A stretch of 64,000 nt of DNA from Muscardinus avellanarius (taxonomy: Eukaryota > Chordata > Mammalia > Rodentia > Gliridae): the NCBI GenBank assembly GCA_963383645.1, contig OY726572.1, positions 73,824,184 through 73,888,183 on the forward strand, in the 5' to 3' direction. Shown here one piece after another: positions 47,193 to 59,637 of the stretch. The notes beneath the pieces were generated by a model that was not told where the DNA came from, did no database searches, and was given only the letters and a program-made list of their open reading frames with translations. Made by a program: the position numbers and the translations under genes. The number at the start of each line of letters is the position of its first letter. Positions within the stretch are counted from its first letter, which is position 1.

Positions 47193-48283
47193 CATCATAT
47201 GACACCCTTATTTCTGAGATACCCTAAAATGAGTAAAGGCAGTGTCCTCAGGGTTGTGATGTGTTTGAAGGGGAGAACTTCCCAGGAAGAACTTATTACA
47301 GTCTGGTACAAAGTGAGCACTGGTGAATGGTGGCTGTGTATGATCTATGCATCCTACCTCCAGGGTCACGTGCAGTCTACAGTGCTGGGTGACATTCCTC
47401 CAACTCCATCTTGGGTCTCTGCATCTTTTAGGCTGCAATGAATTGTTATGTGTGTTGCAGAAAAAAAGATTCTGGTATCTTTACATTATATTCTACTCAG
47501 TCTTTAAGGCACATTTTAAGAAAAATCTTTCCCCCAAAGGACCATCAATTTTTTTCCTACCATGGACAGAATGGGACTGAATCTATAGAAATTAGCATCG
47601 CATCTCATATATCATTGTTTTTGTTCTAGAAAAGCCCTGTTCATGTCCACTGAGAGGTGGTGACAAGCCAGATGTTCCCCCTGAACCACTTGCACAGGCC
47701 CATTGAGCTCTCAGTGTGGACCCCTGACACCGTGCATGGCCCCAGTTGCTGCCTGCAGGCTTGTCTCTCTACCCACCTGTTTTGGCCATTGCTGATGACT
47801 GATAATATCACTGCTGTCGCCTGTTGTAGAGTCAATTGTGTTCTCTTCTCTACACATCAGATTAAGGGAAGTTTAAAAAAAAAAGTGTTTAGCACAAAAT
47901 CATGCAAAGGTCAACCCAGCAATATTAAGTGGTCCTTTCAGGCTGTCAGTAGTAAAATTAAAAATGATCATAGACTAAATAACACATTTGTTCAACATAG
48001 AGCACAGCAGCTGCTGTAGGGAACGGGAGTGGTAGGAGGTTGCCATCTTGTGGACGCATGTAGAAACTACAATTTCTGTGACCCACACTGAATTAGGTTG
48101 TAGCCTATGTCAGGCATGGGTTTCAGATCAGCTTAGGTTTCATCTCATGGTGCTTTTGTCTGAACCCCTAAAGAAAGACATCATGTGGACAAAATCCTGA
48201 TAAAATGAACATATAAAGTGCTTATTTTTTCTAGTATGGTTAATTCATTTTGGTAGAAGTATATATTCTCATAAAGGACTGTA

Positions 48284-48285
<2 letters not shown>
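47193..48285. other. single-copy intron sequence
   Basis: Several short overlapping ORFs on both strands (47200-48020) show no domain and no coherent frame. Confidence 0.45.

Positions 48286-48335
<50 letters not shown>
48286..48335. repeat. (GT)n microsatellite
   Basis: 50 bp run forming the tail of the following minus-strand SINE. Confidence 0.95.
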
Positions 48336-48338
<3 letters not shown>

Positions 48339-48533
48339 GCTGGGGATTGAACCCAGTGATGTTTTACTTCTGAGTTACACCCCAACCCTATTTTATTGTT
48401 TATTTTGAAATAGGATCTTGCTAGGTTGCTGAGTGCCTCACTAAGTTGCTGAGGCTGGCCTTACACCTGCAATCCTCCAGTCTCAGCCCCCTAAATACTG
48501 GGATTACTGCCACGTGGTATCATACCTGGCTAG
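48336..48533 (-). repeat. B1-dID-type SINE
   Basis: Complete minus-strand copy. Confidence 0.92.
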
Positions 48534-51002
48534 CATTTTTTTTTAACTTAGGATGAGGAAATATATCCTAATCTTTACATGTTTTGATGGGGAATCTTAG
48601 AAGTGACCACTTATGCCTTTCTCAAAGTGTTTTCCAGATAAACCCTGAGTTTTCATGTGGCTGAGAAAATGCAGATGAGGGACAAAGAGTAACAGGTGCT
48701 TTCTAGTATGTTGTGACCTCTGTTTACTGCTGGTGCCAATGGAGAAACACCCTATAATGACTCAAAACAGTTCCTTGATGTGTTGACAGCTACATAACTA
48801 TTTACTCTTAAACATTTTACATAGTATTTCACATTTTATCTTTTAGGCTATCTGCCAAATTTTCATTGGTGTTCTTTCCGCATATTTATTTTTCTTATAT
48901 CTGAGTAACTCACAGAAACACAGAAGAAATTACTTTCTTATCAGAAACTTACATTCATGTTTTTTACCATTCACAGTTCACCAAGTACGTAAAGGATAGT
49001 CTATTTATTTTTCTTAACCACTTATGTTTATCTCCTGTCCTGACCCCCAATATGTAACCATTGGCAAATTGAGTAATCATGAATAATTGACATTCAGCCT
49101 CCAAAACTGAATGAAGCTGTAGGGTTCTTGCCAAGATAATACAGGTTATTTTTTAGCATATAAATTTTTGCATTATGCTACATTATCATTTTATTTAAAA
49201 ACACAAGTTTATGTGGATATTTAGGCATTTTTCCCATGTAACACACAGAGATTTTAATTCTCAGTGTTATGTTCTTATCCTATCACACAAGTATTTTTGT
49301 GTGCTTAAATACTAAGTTGTATTTTAGTATGTTACATGAAAGATCCACATTACTGCCAAAGATTTTAAGGCTGCTGCTGTTTCAAATTCGAAAGCATTGT
49401 AATAAAACAGTGGGTGCCATGCACTTCCAAAGCCATGCGGGGATTTAAGATCTTGAGCAAAGCTAAGGTAATTTTTTGCACATCAGACACTATTAAAAAT
49501 GCTGAACTATAATCACTTTTATTGTTGAAGTTGTGGATGAATGATTCCATAGTCAGACACCTGGCATATCTTGCAATCAGTTGACATTGTCAATGTGTTA
49601 GGGTGCTATGTGGCACTTTACAATTTTATAGGAACTTGGCCTCTCAATCAGTGTTCACAAATAGAGATATTTATTTTCACTAGACTATGAATTAATGTAA
49701 TCAGATTATATTGTCAGCTGTTAGTATGAATGCTAGCATTACACATAAACTCACTGCAACATGTGAGTGTCAGAGAAAACAATCACCTTTTTTTCTCTCC
49801 TCAGGCAAGGTCCTGGAATAATGACTTTTGTCAGAGAATTTCTCTCTAAAAATGGAATAACAAAATACAATAATTACACAGTCAGTGCCTTGAGGAAGTC
49901 AGAATTTTTTCATGGCTACTAGAGATCACATCTATTCCTGTTGTCCCATTGTTTGAGGACTTGACTATAAAGGATAACATGACCTGTGCCTCTGTGACTT
50001 TAGCATCGAATCAGTAACTTGTTTTTTCTCAGTATTTGCCATTTAGTCCTGAAGCTCTAACGTGCCTCTTATGCCTGCATCACAACAGTTAATTAGTATA
50101 AAATAGCCATGTCTCAGATTTTAAATGTAAAACATATGGCCCAGTTTCTTAGCATATCTTTTTTGTCAGAACTATCATGGTATGAGCTTCATGCAACTAA
50201 TAATTTACTTAATTATTTTTCAAGAAATATTCATGGGGAACTTACTATAAATGGGTCACTGTGCTAAGATATATAACTTCAAAGATGTCTTGGCTCCTGT
50301 CTTCAAAACTTTATAGGCTTCTGGGAGAATAGAGCATATTGCTGTGTTGTCACTCAGAGGACAAGTATGATTGGGATGGTTTCCATTTAACAAAAACCCC
50401 AAGAAACCTGATTTTCTAAAAAGAGAATGTGTTGGCCCACCAACATAAGAGGCCAGAACGAGTTGTTTCAGGTAAACCTTGATCCAAGTTTTAAAAAAGT
50501 GACAAGGGCCCCTTCCTGTCTGTTTCCTTGCTGAGGGTTCAATTCAGTGCAAGCCCTTTTTTTAAGGTTCTTTTATGGTTTCAAAATGTCCATTAGCCAT
50601 TGTCAAGCTTGTTTGCTCCTCGACTAAAGATAACTAACACGAAAGAAGAAATTCTGTTTCCTAATAGCTTAAGCACAAAGTTCCAAATTTCTGTTAGCTT
50701 TGATTGGCTTCTGAATCAGCAGCATCTTTCTAAGCTATTTGTTCAGAGAAAGAAATGACACATGCTTATTTCTTATCTTAGGACTTATCCTCACTCTTAA
50801 CCCCATGCTGGAAGTGGGGTCAAATCCACCCAATGGTAGTGTTGTGTAACTCAATTGGGAAAATTGTGATGTGGCTGGGAAGAGAAAGAGAGGCCTAAAG
50901 ATCAGGTATCACTAAGTGAGATTTGCCTCTCCTTTGGTAGAGTCACAGGGGTTTCATTACTAGGGGCGATTGAGAAGAGTTTGCCCCATCAAAAGAATTG
51001 GG
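48534..51002. other. repeat-poor intron block
   Basis: About 2.5 kb. 50220-50340 weakly resembles an old MIR/L2-type tail. Nothing else was recognised. Confidence 0.45.
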
Positions 51003-51210
51003 AGAGATGGGTGTGGTGGCGCACACTTGTAATTCCAGCATTTGGGAGACTGAGACCAGAGGATCGTGGTTTTCAGACAGCCTCAGTTACTTAGTGAGGC
51101 CCTTTGCAGCCTCACTAAGAATAAAAAATATGGCCGGGGGTATAGTTCAGAGGTAGAATGCCCCTGATGCCCCTGAGTTCCATGCTCAGTACTGGGGAAA
51201 AAAAAAATGA
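51003..51210 (+). repeat. B1-dID-type SINE
   Basis: The centre is shortened, and the tail has a 9 bp tandem (GATGCCCCT) unit. Confidence 0.92.
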
Positions 51211-52145
51211 AAAAGGTTGGGAGATGTGTGATCCTATTTAAAAATGAGAATGAAGTCACACAGTACTTTGGATAGGGAACCTTACTATGCAGTCATGAAT
51301 TCTTAACTCTAGTAACAGAGTAGAGTAACAAGAGATGGGCTAGTAAAAAGTAAAGTGCCCTCTCTGGCTGGGATAGAGCATGCTGGAGAAGAAGCACCCT
51401 ACCAGGACTAAGAGCCAGGTGGTGTGAAGGGCGTGGCTCTGGGTCATTCAGTGTTACAGCAGTCATGGTGGGCCTCATATTGAAGTGTTATTTGCTGGAA
51501 ATAGCCCTTTAGGGTGCTGAGGCAAACTGCTCAGAGAGAGGTATCTAGTGGAAGGCATTGCGCTGCAGAATCGCTAAATGAGTTTTAGGAGAATGCTGCT
51601 GTCCCCCATCCTCCAGTGCTGAAGAGGCTGCTCCTGACAGAGCTGCTGAGAAGCACATCAAAATCAAAACGCCTCTCCTCCTATAGTGTCTGTCCAGCAC
51701 TCTACTTACAAAGCTGAGGGCTGGGCTGGCTGGGAAAGGAATACTGTTTTAAGGGTGTAGAGAGGGTGAATTTGGGCTTAATCATCTATACAAGGAAATA
51801 ATTGGTTTCCTAGAAAAAAATGTGGTATTGGATCCATAAGAAGGGACATGGATTCTGGTCAGACAACAGATGTCAGTGGCAGCTAACTTTACAAATGAGG
51901 GAAGAGACGCAGCCACGGGAGTGTGTGGAGTAACACCTGTGACTTTGTCATCAAAACACACAGGGCCAGGTGGGGAAAGGCAAGAACAAGACAGGAAAGA
52001 GGGATCCACCTGTTGGAGAGCCTGGGATATCTTGATCTTTCATTTACACTTTATATATAGATTCCAGTGAACAGTATGAAGCTTTAAAATTAGATTGGTC
52101 ATATACAGAAATAATTTTGGTGGTAGTGTAAGAAGGGAAATGAAG
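51211..52145. other. single-copy intron sequence
   Basis: No repeat recognised. ORFs on opposite strands near 51780-52070 are short and unremarkable. Confidence 0.4.
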
Positions 52146-52335
52146 CTGAACACAGTGGTGCATGCCCATAAGACCAGTGCTTGGGAGGCTGAGACAGGAA
52201 GATTGTAGGTTTGAGACCAGTCTCAGCAACTTAGTGAGGCCCTCCATAACTCAGGGAGACTCTGTTTCAAGATAAAAAAATAGAATAGGGCTTGGGGTAT
52301 ATCTTGGAAGTAGGATGCTCCTGGGTTCAATCCCC

Positions 52336-52339
<4 letters not shown>
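52146..52339 (+). repeat. B1-dID-type SINE
   Basis: Complete copy ending CCCCAGTAACAC. Confidence 0.92.

Positions 52340-52375
<36 letters not shown>
52340..52375 (+). repeat. (CA)n microsatellite
   Basis: At the SINE 3' end. Confidence 0.95.
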
Positions 52376-52379
<4 letters not shown>

Positions 52380-52811
52380 AAAAGGGAACTGGATGAAGAG
52401 GTGTGAGCCCAGGTTAAGAGACTGTTGCCATTTTTCTGGTAGTGGCTGTAAAGCTGGGCTAAGGCAATGGCACTGGATGCTGTGACAGACAGAATTTAAA
52501 GACAGAAAGGAGATAGAGTGAATCAAACTTGGAGGCTGATCAGAGAAGGCAACTTGAGGTGAGTCTTCATAATCAGCACTTTTGTATAATCCCAACCCAA
52601 ACTCCATCAGCTCTCTAAACCTGCCCTTCCTGGGAAATCAAAGCAACACCATTCAAAAGTTGTAAGGGAGGCTCTGAAGTAAAGTAGCTGGTTTAAAGCG
52701 GCTCCCACGCTGACTTGCCCTGAAGCTTCCGGCAGGTTCAGTCTATCCTCAGCTCCAATCTCAGGGCCTGTGCCGTGAAGTCAAAATAAGGGAGGTGTCA
52801 AGGAGCTGCTT

Positions 52812-52887
52812 TGGGGGCTAAATGTGGCTTATATAAACTGTTTGGAACAGTATCTGGTACATGGTACATCATAAATGCTCCATGACT
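52812..52887 (+). repeat. MIR 3' fragment
   Basis: TTTGGAACAGTATCTGGTAC, then ATCATAAATGCTCC, fits the MIR 3' end. Confidence 0.6.
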
Positions 52888-52981
52888 CTAGTTGGTGTCA
52901 TTTTTCTGGAACAAGCTGAAAATAACTTTGGAAATATATCATCAACTCTGTTATCATCATGCTTATTAAAACATGGCATTT

Positions 52982-53160
52982 TGCCGGATGTGGTGGCGCA
53001 CGCTTGTAATCCCCTTGCTTGGGAGGCAGAGACAGGAGGATCGTGCAGGTTCGAAGCCAGCCGCGCTGGCTTAAGAGACCCTGTTTCCAAATAAGAAATA
53101 CAAAATAGGTCTGGGAGTGTAGCTTGGAGAAGGGTTTCCAGGAATCCCAACACCACCAAA

Positions 53161-53195
<35 letters not shown>

Positions 53196-53200
53196 AAAAA
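52982..53200 (+). repeat. B1-dID SINE, short-linker subfamily
   Basis: The best-preserved sense copy of this subfamily: GCCGCGCTGGCTTAAGAGAC and AAGGGTTTCCAGGAATCCC. The tail is (TAAA)n at 53157-53200. An imperfect AAAACATGG flank is present on both sides. Confidence 0.95.
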
Positions 53201-55754
53201 ACATGGAACTTTAAGAATAATGGCCCTAACACTTAGTCATTCTTGGTTCTGAGGAGATCATTTTACTCTTCCTTTGTGAACATGGTAAGAGAAAATTTAA
53301 TCAGAAAGGCCACCTTATCAAGGAAGTAGAATATTTAATCAAGAAAGGCAGTTTCTGTTGAGGAAGCAGAAAAAGTGTGATAATGCTCAATCATCAAAGA
53401 TAGAACTGGATTGTAGGACTAAACACATTCAGCAGTTAGGTGTAGGGTCCTGAGTTCATTCACTCATTCACTCATTCATTCATTCACTCACATAGCCAAC
53501 TCCTATGCAATATAGGCATCTTTAATTTAGTTGTTAAACCAGACTCTCACAAGAGAGTCGTCTATGATTTATTCAATTGTTTCACCTAAAATTCAAATAA
53601 CTATGCATCAACAGAACAACTCTGGAATGAGGTCACTCTGTTCCAACAGAAATGATGCTTATAAGGAGAGGGCTTTCATAGGCATTAAACTAGTGGGGGC
53701 ATTAGTGTCAGCAGGGGACCCAGAGGATTACACAGTAGAGGAGGGGAGAGGGCTGACTCCTCCAGTCAACACTACCCCATCCCTGTATGTCTGCTGTCTC
53801 TCTGTATGTGACTCATAAAAAAGGACTTTTTATATTGAAGTTAAATGCCATTTCAACCAGGATAATTAAGGACTCATTTCAAAGACTCTGTCTTAGACGA
53901 CTTGAAACAGCTCCAGACTAATATTGGCAGACAGGCAGGCTTGTTTCAGTATTGGAGATAGAAACTATTTTTACTGAGCTGCTGAGAAGACCTTTAAGAG
54001 TTTTAAGTAATCAGCTCTGAAAATAATATCTAAACTTACTAACCAGAAAACAAGCTTTAATGTCTTTTCTAGAAGTTTCAGTGCTTTCCGCTGTATTCAT
54101 GTACTGACTTCTATTTTGAAGGGCAGGAACACCTGACTGGGCAGTTTTCAGCCTGGTGTTCATACTCCCAGCCTGCCCTGTGGTAGAAGAATGGTGGTCT
54201 GTCTGTAATGCCCCAAAGGTCAAAGGAATTTTTAGTGGGAAGATGTAGTAGCTGCTTCTCAAGGCTGCCTTTATGTATGATTGCAGGAAACCATCTCCCA
54301 ACCCCAAACATAAGTATTTTCCAAACCACCTCTTACCAAAGGTGCTGCTGCTGCTGCCCTTGTCCTTGGAGCCATCATGAATAGCCTGTTCCCCCATCGT
54401 CTGTCCCTCTGCTTTTCTCTCACCCATGCTGGGTCCTCTGCCATCTGCAGACATTCCAGGATAGTGTGAATCCCGCTTCATAATCTGTGTCCAAAACCAG
54501 ACCAACCTGGACCCTTTTTATTTTTCTTCTACATATCCCTTCATGTATGAATGCATGTATGTATGAATCTATCCATCCATCCATGCATCCATCCATCCAT
54601 CCAACCATCCACAGCCCTCTTCATATAGGCTTGGGTTCTTCATGGTGGGAATGAGGCAGGTGTATTTTTAAATAAAGTGTCTCCAGCTTTTCTTCTGTAT
54701 AAAAGCTACCCTTTGCTCTTCTGACAGTCTTCATCCCAAACAGCGAGAAAATATTCAAAAGCAAGGCTTTCGTGTGCTTGTTTCTTTGTTTATTTATTGG
54801 CTCACTCTTTTCCCTAGTAATCCAGAAGGAAGAAGAGTTTGTTGGCTGTTCTTAATAAAACCTGATTTTTAAATTAATTTTGAGTTATCAAAAGTACCTG
54901 ATAATTGCCCTTTTTTTCTTCCTTCTACATACCACCTCATGCATGTATGTATGTATGTATGGTATCCCTTGTCCTATGTAACCGTACGTATGGATGGGCA
55001 GTGAATGTACCTATACACCAGTTGTTGGTTCTATTTCCTGCATTTCTGTAGAACCTTGAATATGATCTGAACTCTGATTCTACATAGGAACTTTTGAGTA
55101 GGTGAGCTCTCAGAACCTTCTAGATTCAAACTCTTGAGTACAGCTAAGCATACTGTTACATAAACAGACCTCATCATTGGTATTTCTCTACAAAAATACA
55201 CTTCACTGAATCATAAGTTTTATAATTATTAAAACTTTACACTGACATCTGGATTCCTCCAAGAAAACCAATAAGAAAGTAAATTATGGGTGAAACAACA
55301 AAATAAACATTCCAAATTGGTCTAACAACTGGTAAGAAGCCTGTTTTTTTTTTTTTTATAGAGATATATTAGAAAACAAATCCAGGCTAGTTCCCTCTGA
55401 GATAATTATTTTGCTTTTCCCTGGGACCAATCTTTATGTCCTGAGTAAAGATTTACATTTCAAATAAGCAGCAGGAACAAGCTAACTGCCAAGAGAGGCC
55501 TCTCAATGATGCTGTTGATGGCCAAGTTAAGATGATTATAAATCTATTAAAAAGCAAGGCTTCATTAATTTGTTGTTCTAAGGATTTGAGATATGAGGTT
55601 CTCATTAAACTATGAAATGTTTTAAATATCCATTCCATGCCATGAAATGTAATTCATCTTAAATGCCCCCCCAAAAAAAAATTAAAACTAAAATCCTTAG
55701 CACACAGCAGTCCAATTAACTTTTGTTATTTATTTATTTTAATTTTGAAGTCTT
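53201..55754. other. single-copy intron sequence with simple repeats
   Basis: Holds (TCAT/TCAC)n at 53456-53491, (CATC)n at 54568-54611 and a short (ATGT)n near 54940-54960. The 164-codon minus frame at 54011-54505 has no domain I recognise. Confidence 0.45.
54568..54611. repeat. (CATC)n microsatellite
   Basis: Tetranucleotide run with three interruptions. Confidence 0.92.
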
Positions 55755-55857
55755 ACTAAAGTCCCAGGGTCTCACTGAAATCCCAGGCTGGCCTCCCATT
55801 TGCCAGCCTCCTGCCTCAGCCTCCAGAGTCACTGGAATTACAGGTGTGTGCCATCAC
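55755..55857 (-). repeat. B1-like SINE fragment
   Basis: GGAATTACAGGTGTGTGCCA with the upstream CTCCTGCCTCAGCCTCC box. It has no ID tail. Confidence 0.75.
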
Positions 55858-56530
55858 TTCTACTATTTTCTCATTTTCAAATGTTCTTCCTTTTTTACCT
55901 TGAGCATTATGAGGGCCTGGGTAGAAACTGGAAATTACTAACACTGACACATCCCATCATTGTTTTATAGTCTTATGTCTAGGAAGAAAACAATACAGAA
56001 CTTTCGTAGATTATGAGAAAGAACACTTCATTTTATGTGGAGTCTAGATCAACCTCACCACCATCATTATTCTAAGTAGCTCCCCTTGTTTCCTACAGCT
56101 CTTTCTTCTAATAAATGAGGTGGCTTCTTTGGGAAATTGAATGGTGTTGTCACACCCATGGGATAAGCTTGCTGATACCCATTATCACTAGTTTATAGGC
56201 ACTACTCTCCATTCACGCAGGGACACCTGATAAGGAAGCTGTATGAGCCCCTTGGTGATTATGTCAAGCTTAAGCAAAGCAGCAGCTCTAGAGTCAAGAA
56301 ATAAGTTAATCTATGGCTTTTCCCAACCACTTTCATACTCATTTCTGTTTCTGAATTGTCAATTCCTGATCTGTCTGTACTTTTGATCCGTCCAAAACTA
56401 TGAGAGCAGATCAGAATTCTGCATCCCTCATTCTCTTTCCCTTCTGCCTCCTCTCTTCCTTCATGCCTCTCTCAGGAGTCTGCATTTTGGTGGAGACCCC
56501 TCAGCCAGGCTGCTCCATAATGAAGAACAT
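55858..56530. other. single-copy intron sequence
   Basis: Nothing recognised. Confidence 0.4.
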
Positions 56531-56531
56531 G

Positions 56532-56722
56532 AAATCTTGTAACTGGGTGTGGTGGTGCATGCTTGTAATTACAGTACTTGGGAGGCTGAGACAGGAGGAT
56601 CACAGGTTCACGGCCAGTCTCAGCTACTTAGTGAGGCCCTGTTTCAAAATAAAGAATACAAAATAGGGCTAGGGGTGCAGCTTGGAAGTAAATTGCCCCG
56701 GGTTCAATCTTCAGTACTGAAA
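56532..56722 (+). repeat. B1-dID-type SINE
   Basis: Complete copy lacking one of the two TTAGTGAG segments. Confidence 0.92.
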
Positions 56723-57569
56723 AAATAAAAAGAACATTGGACCTGCAAAAACTCATCTGGCTTGCGTGTTATTCCTTCTGGACTGTCTTCTTAGCTATTT
56801 ACCCTATAAAATAATTTCTACAAGGATACAACCTGACTGACAATGACTTGGGTTATTTTACCACAGTGACTTGATTTTAATTTTGCAACTGAGTCCATAA
56901 GTATTACAACCAAGAGGGCTACCAATTGTGGACGTTTGCATTCCATATTAAGAATGCAAACGTTAAATCGTTTTGGAGGGGAAGACACTTTAACATCTCT
57001 CAAATATTTGGATCATTTACAAAGGAATTCTGGTAGAATTCATAATTTAGCTCCAGAACCACTCTGGAAAGGTTCACCGAGACGGTGGGCAGGAATTTGG
57101 AAGCCATCACATTACTAGGATCTTGTATCTGCTATTACTCTGCCCGCTCCCATTCCACTCCCATGGACAACACCTTCCAATGACAAGAAACTTCAGATCC
57201 ACTTACTTCTGGATATGTGATATCTCTTCCCACTGCGTGGCCAGGTGTACACTCAGCTTAGCACTCTGTCCTCCTTTTAGTCCAGGTTAAGAGGTGTTGC
57301 CAGGATTGGTGGGAGATTCCATCTGCCCTAAATTTTCAATTGCCCTGAAGTTTTTCCAATTTGGGGAAGCTACTTCTCCCCCCCCCCAATTTTTTAAAAA
57401 TGTGTTTTAAAGCTCTCTACCTTTTCTTAAATATTTTCCCTTAGTGTTATGCTTAAAATCAGAAGCCTATATTCCTTGTCAAAATTGTAAATTAATAAAA
57501 TATAATACATATAGGAATTTTTGTATGATTTAACAGTTCAACAGTTATTAACTTTTAATGCAAAATCTT

Positions 57570-57571
<2 letters not shown>
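56723..57571. other. single-copy intron sequence
   Basis: Nothing recognised. There is a C-run at 57379-57387. Confidence 0.4.
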
Positions 57572-57626
<55 letters not shown>

Positions 57627-57633
57627 TTTTTTT
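57572..57633. repeat. (AT)n followed by T-run
   Basis: About 38 bp of AT, then 24 T, the tail of the following minus-strand SINE. Confidence 0.95.
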
Positions 57634-57702
57634 GCAGTACTGGTATGGAACCCAGGGCCATTTTATTACCTCTGAGCTACACCCCCAGTCCTATTTTTCT
57701 TT

Positions 57703-57734
<32 letters not shown>

Positions 57735-58074
57735 TTTCTTTCTTTCTTTCTTGGTGGTACTGGGGTTCCTGGAAACCCTTCTACCTCCGGGCTATACTCC
57801 CATAATTATTTTTATATGTTTTTATTTGGAAACAGGGTCTCTTAAGCCAGCACGGCTGGCTTCAAACCAGAGCGATCCTCCTGTCTCTGCCTCCCAAGCG
57901 CAGGGATTACAAGTGTGTGCCACCACGCCCGGCTTTTATTCTTTATTTTGAAACAGGGTCTCACTGAGTTGCAAAGGGCCTCACTAAGTAGCTGAGGCTG
58001 GCCATGAACCAGGACTCCCCTGTCTCAGCTTCCCAAATGCTGGGATTAGAAGCCTGTGCCACCATGCCCAGCCT
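57634..58074 (-). repeat. B1-dID SINE with a second SINE nested inside
   Basis: The host copy's ID tail is at 57634-57695 and its B1 head at 57936-58074. The inserted copy (next entry) sits in its A-rich linker. Confidence 0.92.
57697..57935 (-). repeat. B1-dID SINE, short-linker subfamily (nested)
   Basis: (TTTC)n tail at 57697-57751, then a complete minus-strand copy with CTCTTAAGCCAGCACGG and TTCCTGGAAACCCTTCTACC. Confidence 0.95.
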
Positions 58075-58269
58075 TCCATACATTTTGAAAAAAATATTTA
58101 ATCTGATTATAAAAGATTGTTTATGGGTACTTCCTCCTATTATTTCATTTAAATGTTAATCCATACTCATGTGGATTTTTAAGCAAAAAGGACCATGTTA
58201 AAATTATGTCTGAATATTAACCTGCTTGTAAATTCATTGTTTGGGTTTTATTTGTTTTTACAACTTCAG

Positions 58270-58389
58270 GTGGAGGAGGCCCTGGAAGCTGTCAAAAATG
58301 CTACAAATGAGCAAGACCTTGCAAACCGCTTTAAAGAGTTTGGAAAAGAGATGGTGAAGCTTAACTACGTGGCAGCGAGAAGACAACAG
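58270..58389 (+). CDS. CTNNA2: CTNNA2 internal exon, about residues 156-195
   Basis: This 120 nt exon (40 codons) is preceded by a long T-rich tract ending in CTTCAG and followed by the donor GTGAGG. It begins and ends between codons (phase 0-0). The translation starts VEEALEAVKNATNEQDLANR and ends NYVAARRQQ. It continues the N-domain helical bundle directly from the LKI end of the previous exon. CTNNA1 differs strongly across these 40 residues, so this exon is the best paralogue discriminator in the window. Because it is a multiple of three with matching phases, skipping it would remove 40 residues without a frameshift. The open frame running on past 58389 into the intron is not coding. Confidence 0.97.
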
Positions 58390-59055
58390 GTGAGGAGCAT
58401 TTTGGAAAGGCTAGGGGAGTGAACAGGTGAGTTCGCAGAGCCTAGTAAGCAGCCTCCTGAAGCGGCTTGAAAATGGATCAGCTGCACCTGCTTACTTCAA
58501 ATGCCCTAAGAACCTGTAGACATGCAGATGCTTCCTGCTCGGAGGTTGTGATGCCCTGTGGCCCTTCCTTGGCCCTCCCCATGCCACTGCTGAGAACCAG
58601 AACAGCTCTGCTCTGCCAGCCCCACCATGCTCCAGCCTTCTGTCCACTGCAAGAACAGCTTCAGGTCAAACAAAAAAGGGTCCAACCATGGCATGGTGGT
58701 CACTCTCTGGACACCACACTTTGTCCTCAGGTTTTTATCTCCTAGCCCTGTCGATACTACCGTGCATTTACACATGCTGGATATTGGAGTAAAGCGTTTA
58801 TTAAAGAGAGGAAGAAAGCAAGACCCAAAGGAGAGGGAAGGTGTGTTGGTGGGGAAGGGTCGCAAGAAAGGTGGGGTTGAGGGAGGGAAGGGACAGGTGA
58901 CTGTGAGTTTAATTTAATAAGGGCTGGGAACCTGGGTTCTCCTCTGATTTCACTTTGGCAAGAGAGAGTACCCTCAATTTTAGCTGAGTTTATTTTTTAA
59001 TTAAGTACTACTAGGATTTTATTTCCAAAGAGTATATTCTTAAAAAAATACTTCC

Positions 59056-59267
59056 AAGCTGGACACGGTGGCACACGCTTGTAATCCCAGCATTCGGGAG
59101 GCTGAGACGGGAGTATTGAGGTTCTCGGATAGCCTCAGCTACTTAGTGAGGCCCTCTGCAACTCAGTGAGACCTTGTTTCAAAATAAAGAATAAAAAATA
59201 GGGCTGGAGGTATAGCTCAGAGGCAGAATGCCCCTGGGTTCCTTCCCCAGTACCTCAAAAAAAAATT
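59056..59267 (+). repeat. B1-dID-type SINE
   Basis: Complete copy, close to the consensus seen across the window. Confidence 0.95.
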
Positions 59268-59333
59268 GCAAATGTAGAGTTGGTTAAAATTATTTTCACC
59301 CATTATCTTGACTGTTTCGATCCTTAGTGACTC

Positions 59334-59390
59334 TGTGTGTGCGCGCGTGTGTGTGTGTGCGTGTGTGTGCGCGTGTGTGTGTGTGTGTGT

Positions 59391-59426
<36 letters not shown>
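59334..59426. repeat. (GT/GC)n(GA)n tract
   Basis: Alternating purine-pyrimidine with GCGCGC islands, then about 35 bp of GA. Confidence 0.95.
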
Positions 59427-59429
<3 letters not shown>

Positions 59430-59458
59430 TGTATATGAGAGAAAGTACATGTGCATGT

Positions 59459-59637
59459 GTATTACTGGGTATTTAACCCAAGGGCATTCTACCTCCTAGT
59501 TAGATCTCCAGCCCTATTTTATTTTTTATTTTAAAAACAAGGTTTTGCTACGTTGCTGAGGGTGGCTTCAAACCTGCGACCCTCCTGTCTCTGACTCCCA
59601 AGTATTGGGATTACAGGCATGAGCCACCACGGCCAGC
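59459..59637 (-). repeat. B1-dID-type SINE
   Basis: Minus-strand copy with a shortened centre. Confidence 0.9.

Larger units (their letters stand above)
43069..58269 (+). other. CTNNA2: CTNNA2 intron, 15.2 kb
   Basis: This intron is bounded by GTACGT and CTTCAG and is phase 0. It holds a possible LTR fragment with a nested SINE, L1 pieces including an open ORF1, MIR fragments, SINEs and single-copy sequence. Confidence 0.93.

Noticed and set aside
54011..54505. 164-codon minus-strand open frame
   Set aside because: No recognised domain, no splice or promoter context, and part of it is low-complexity. Judged chance.
57521..57951. three overlapping plus-strand frames of 66-95 codons
   Set aside because: They run through AT and TTTC microsatellites and nested SINEs.
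58390..58422. in-frame extension of the second exon
   Set aside because: The donor GTGAGG ends the exon, and the next exon joins in frame.
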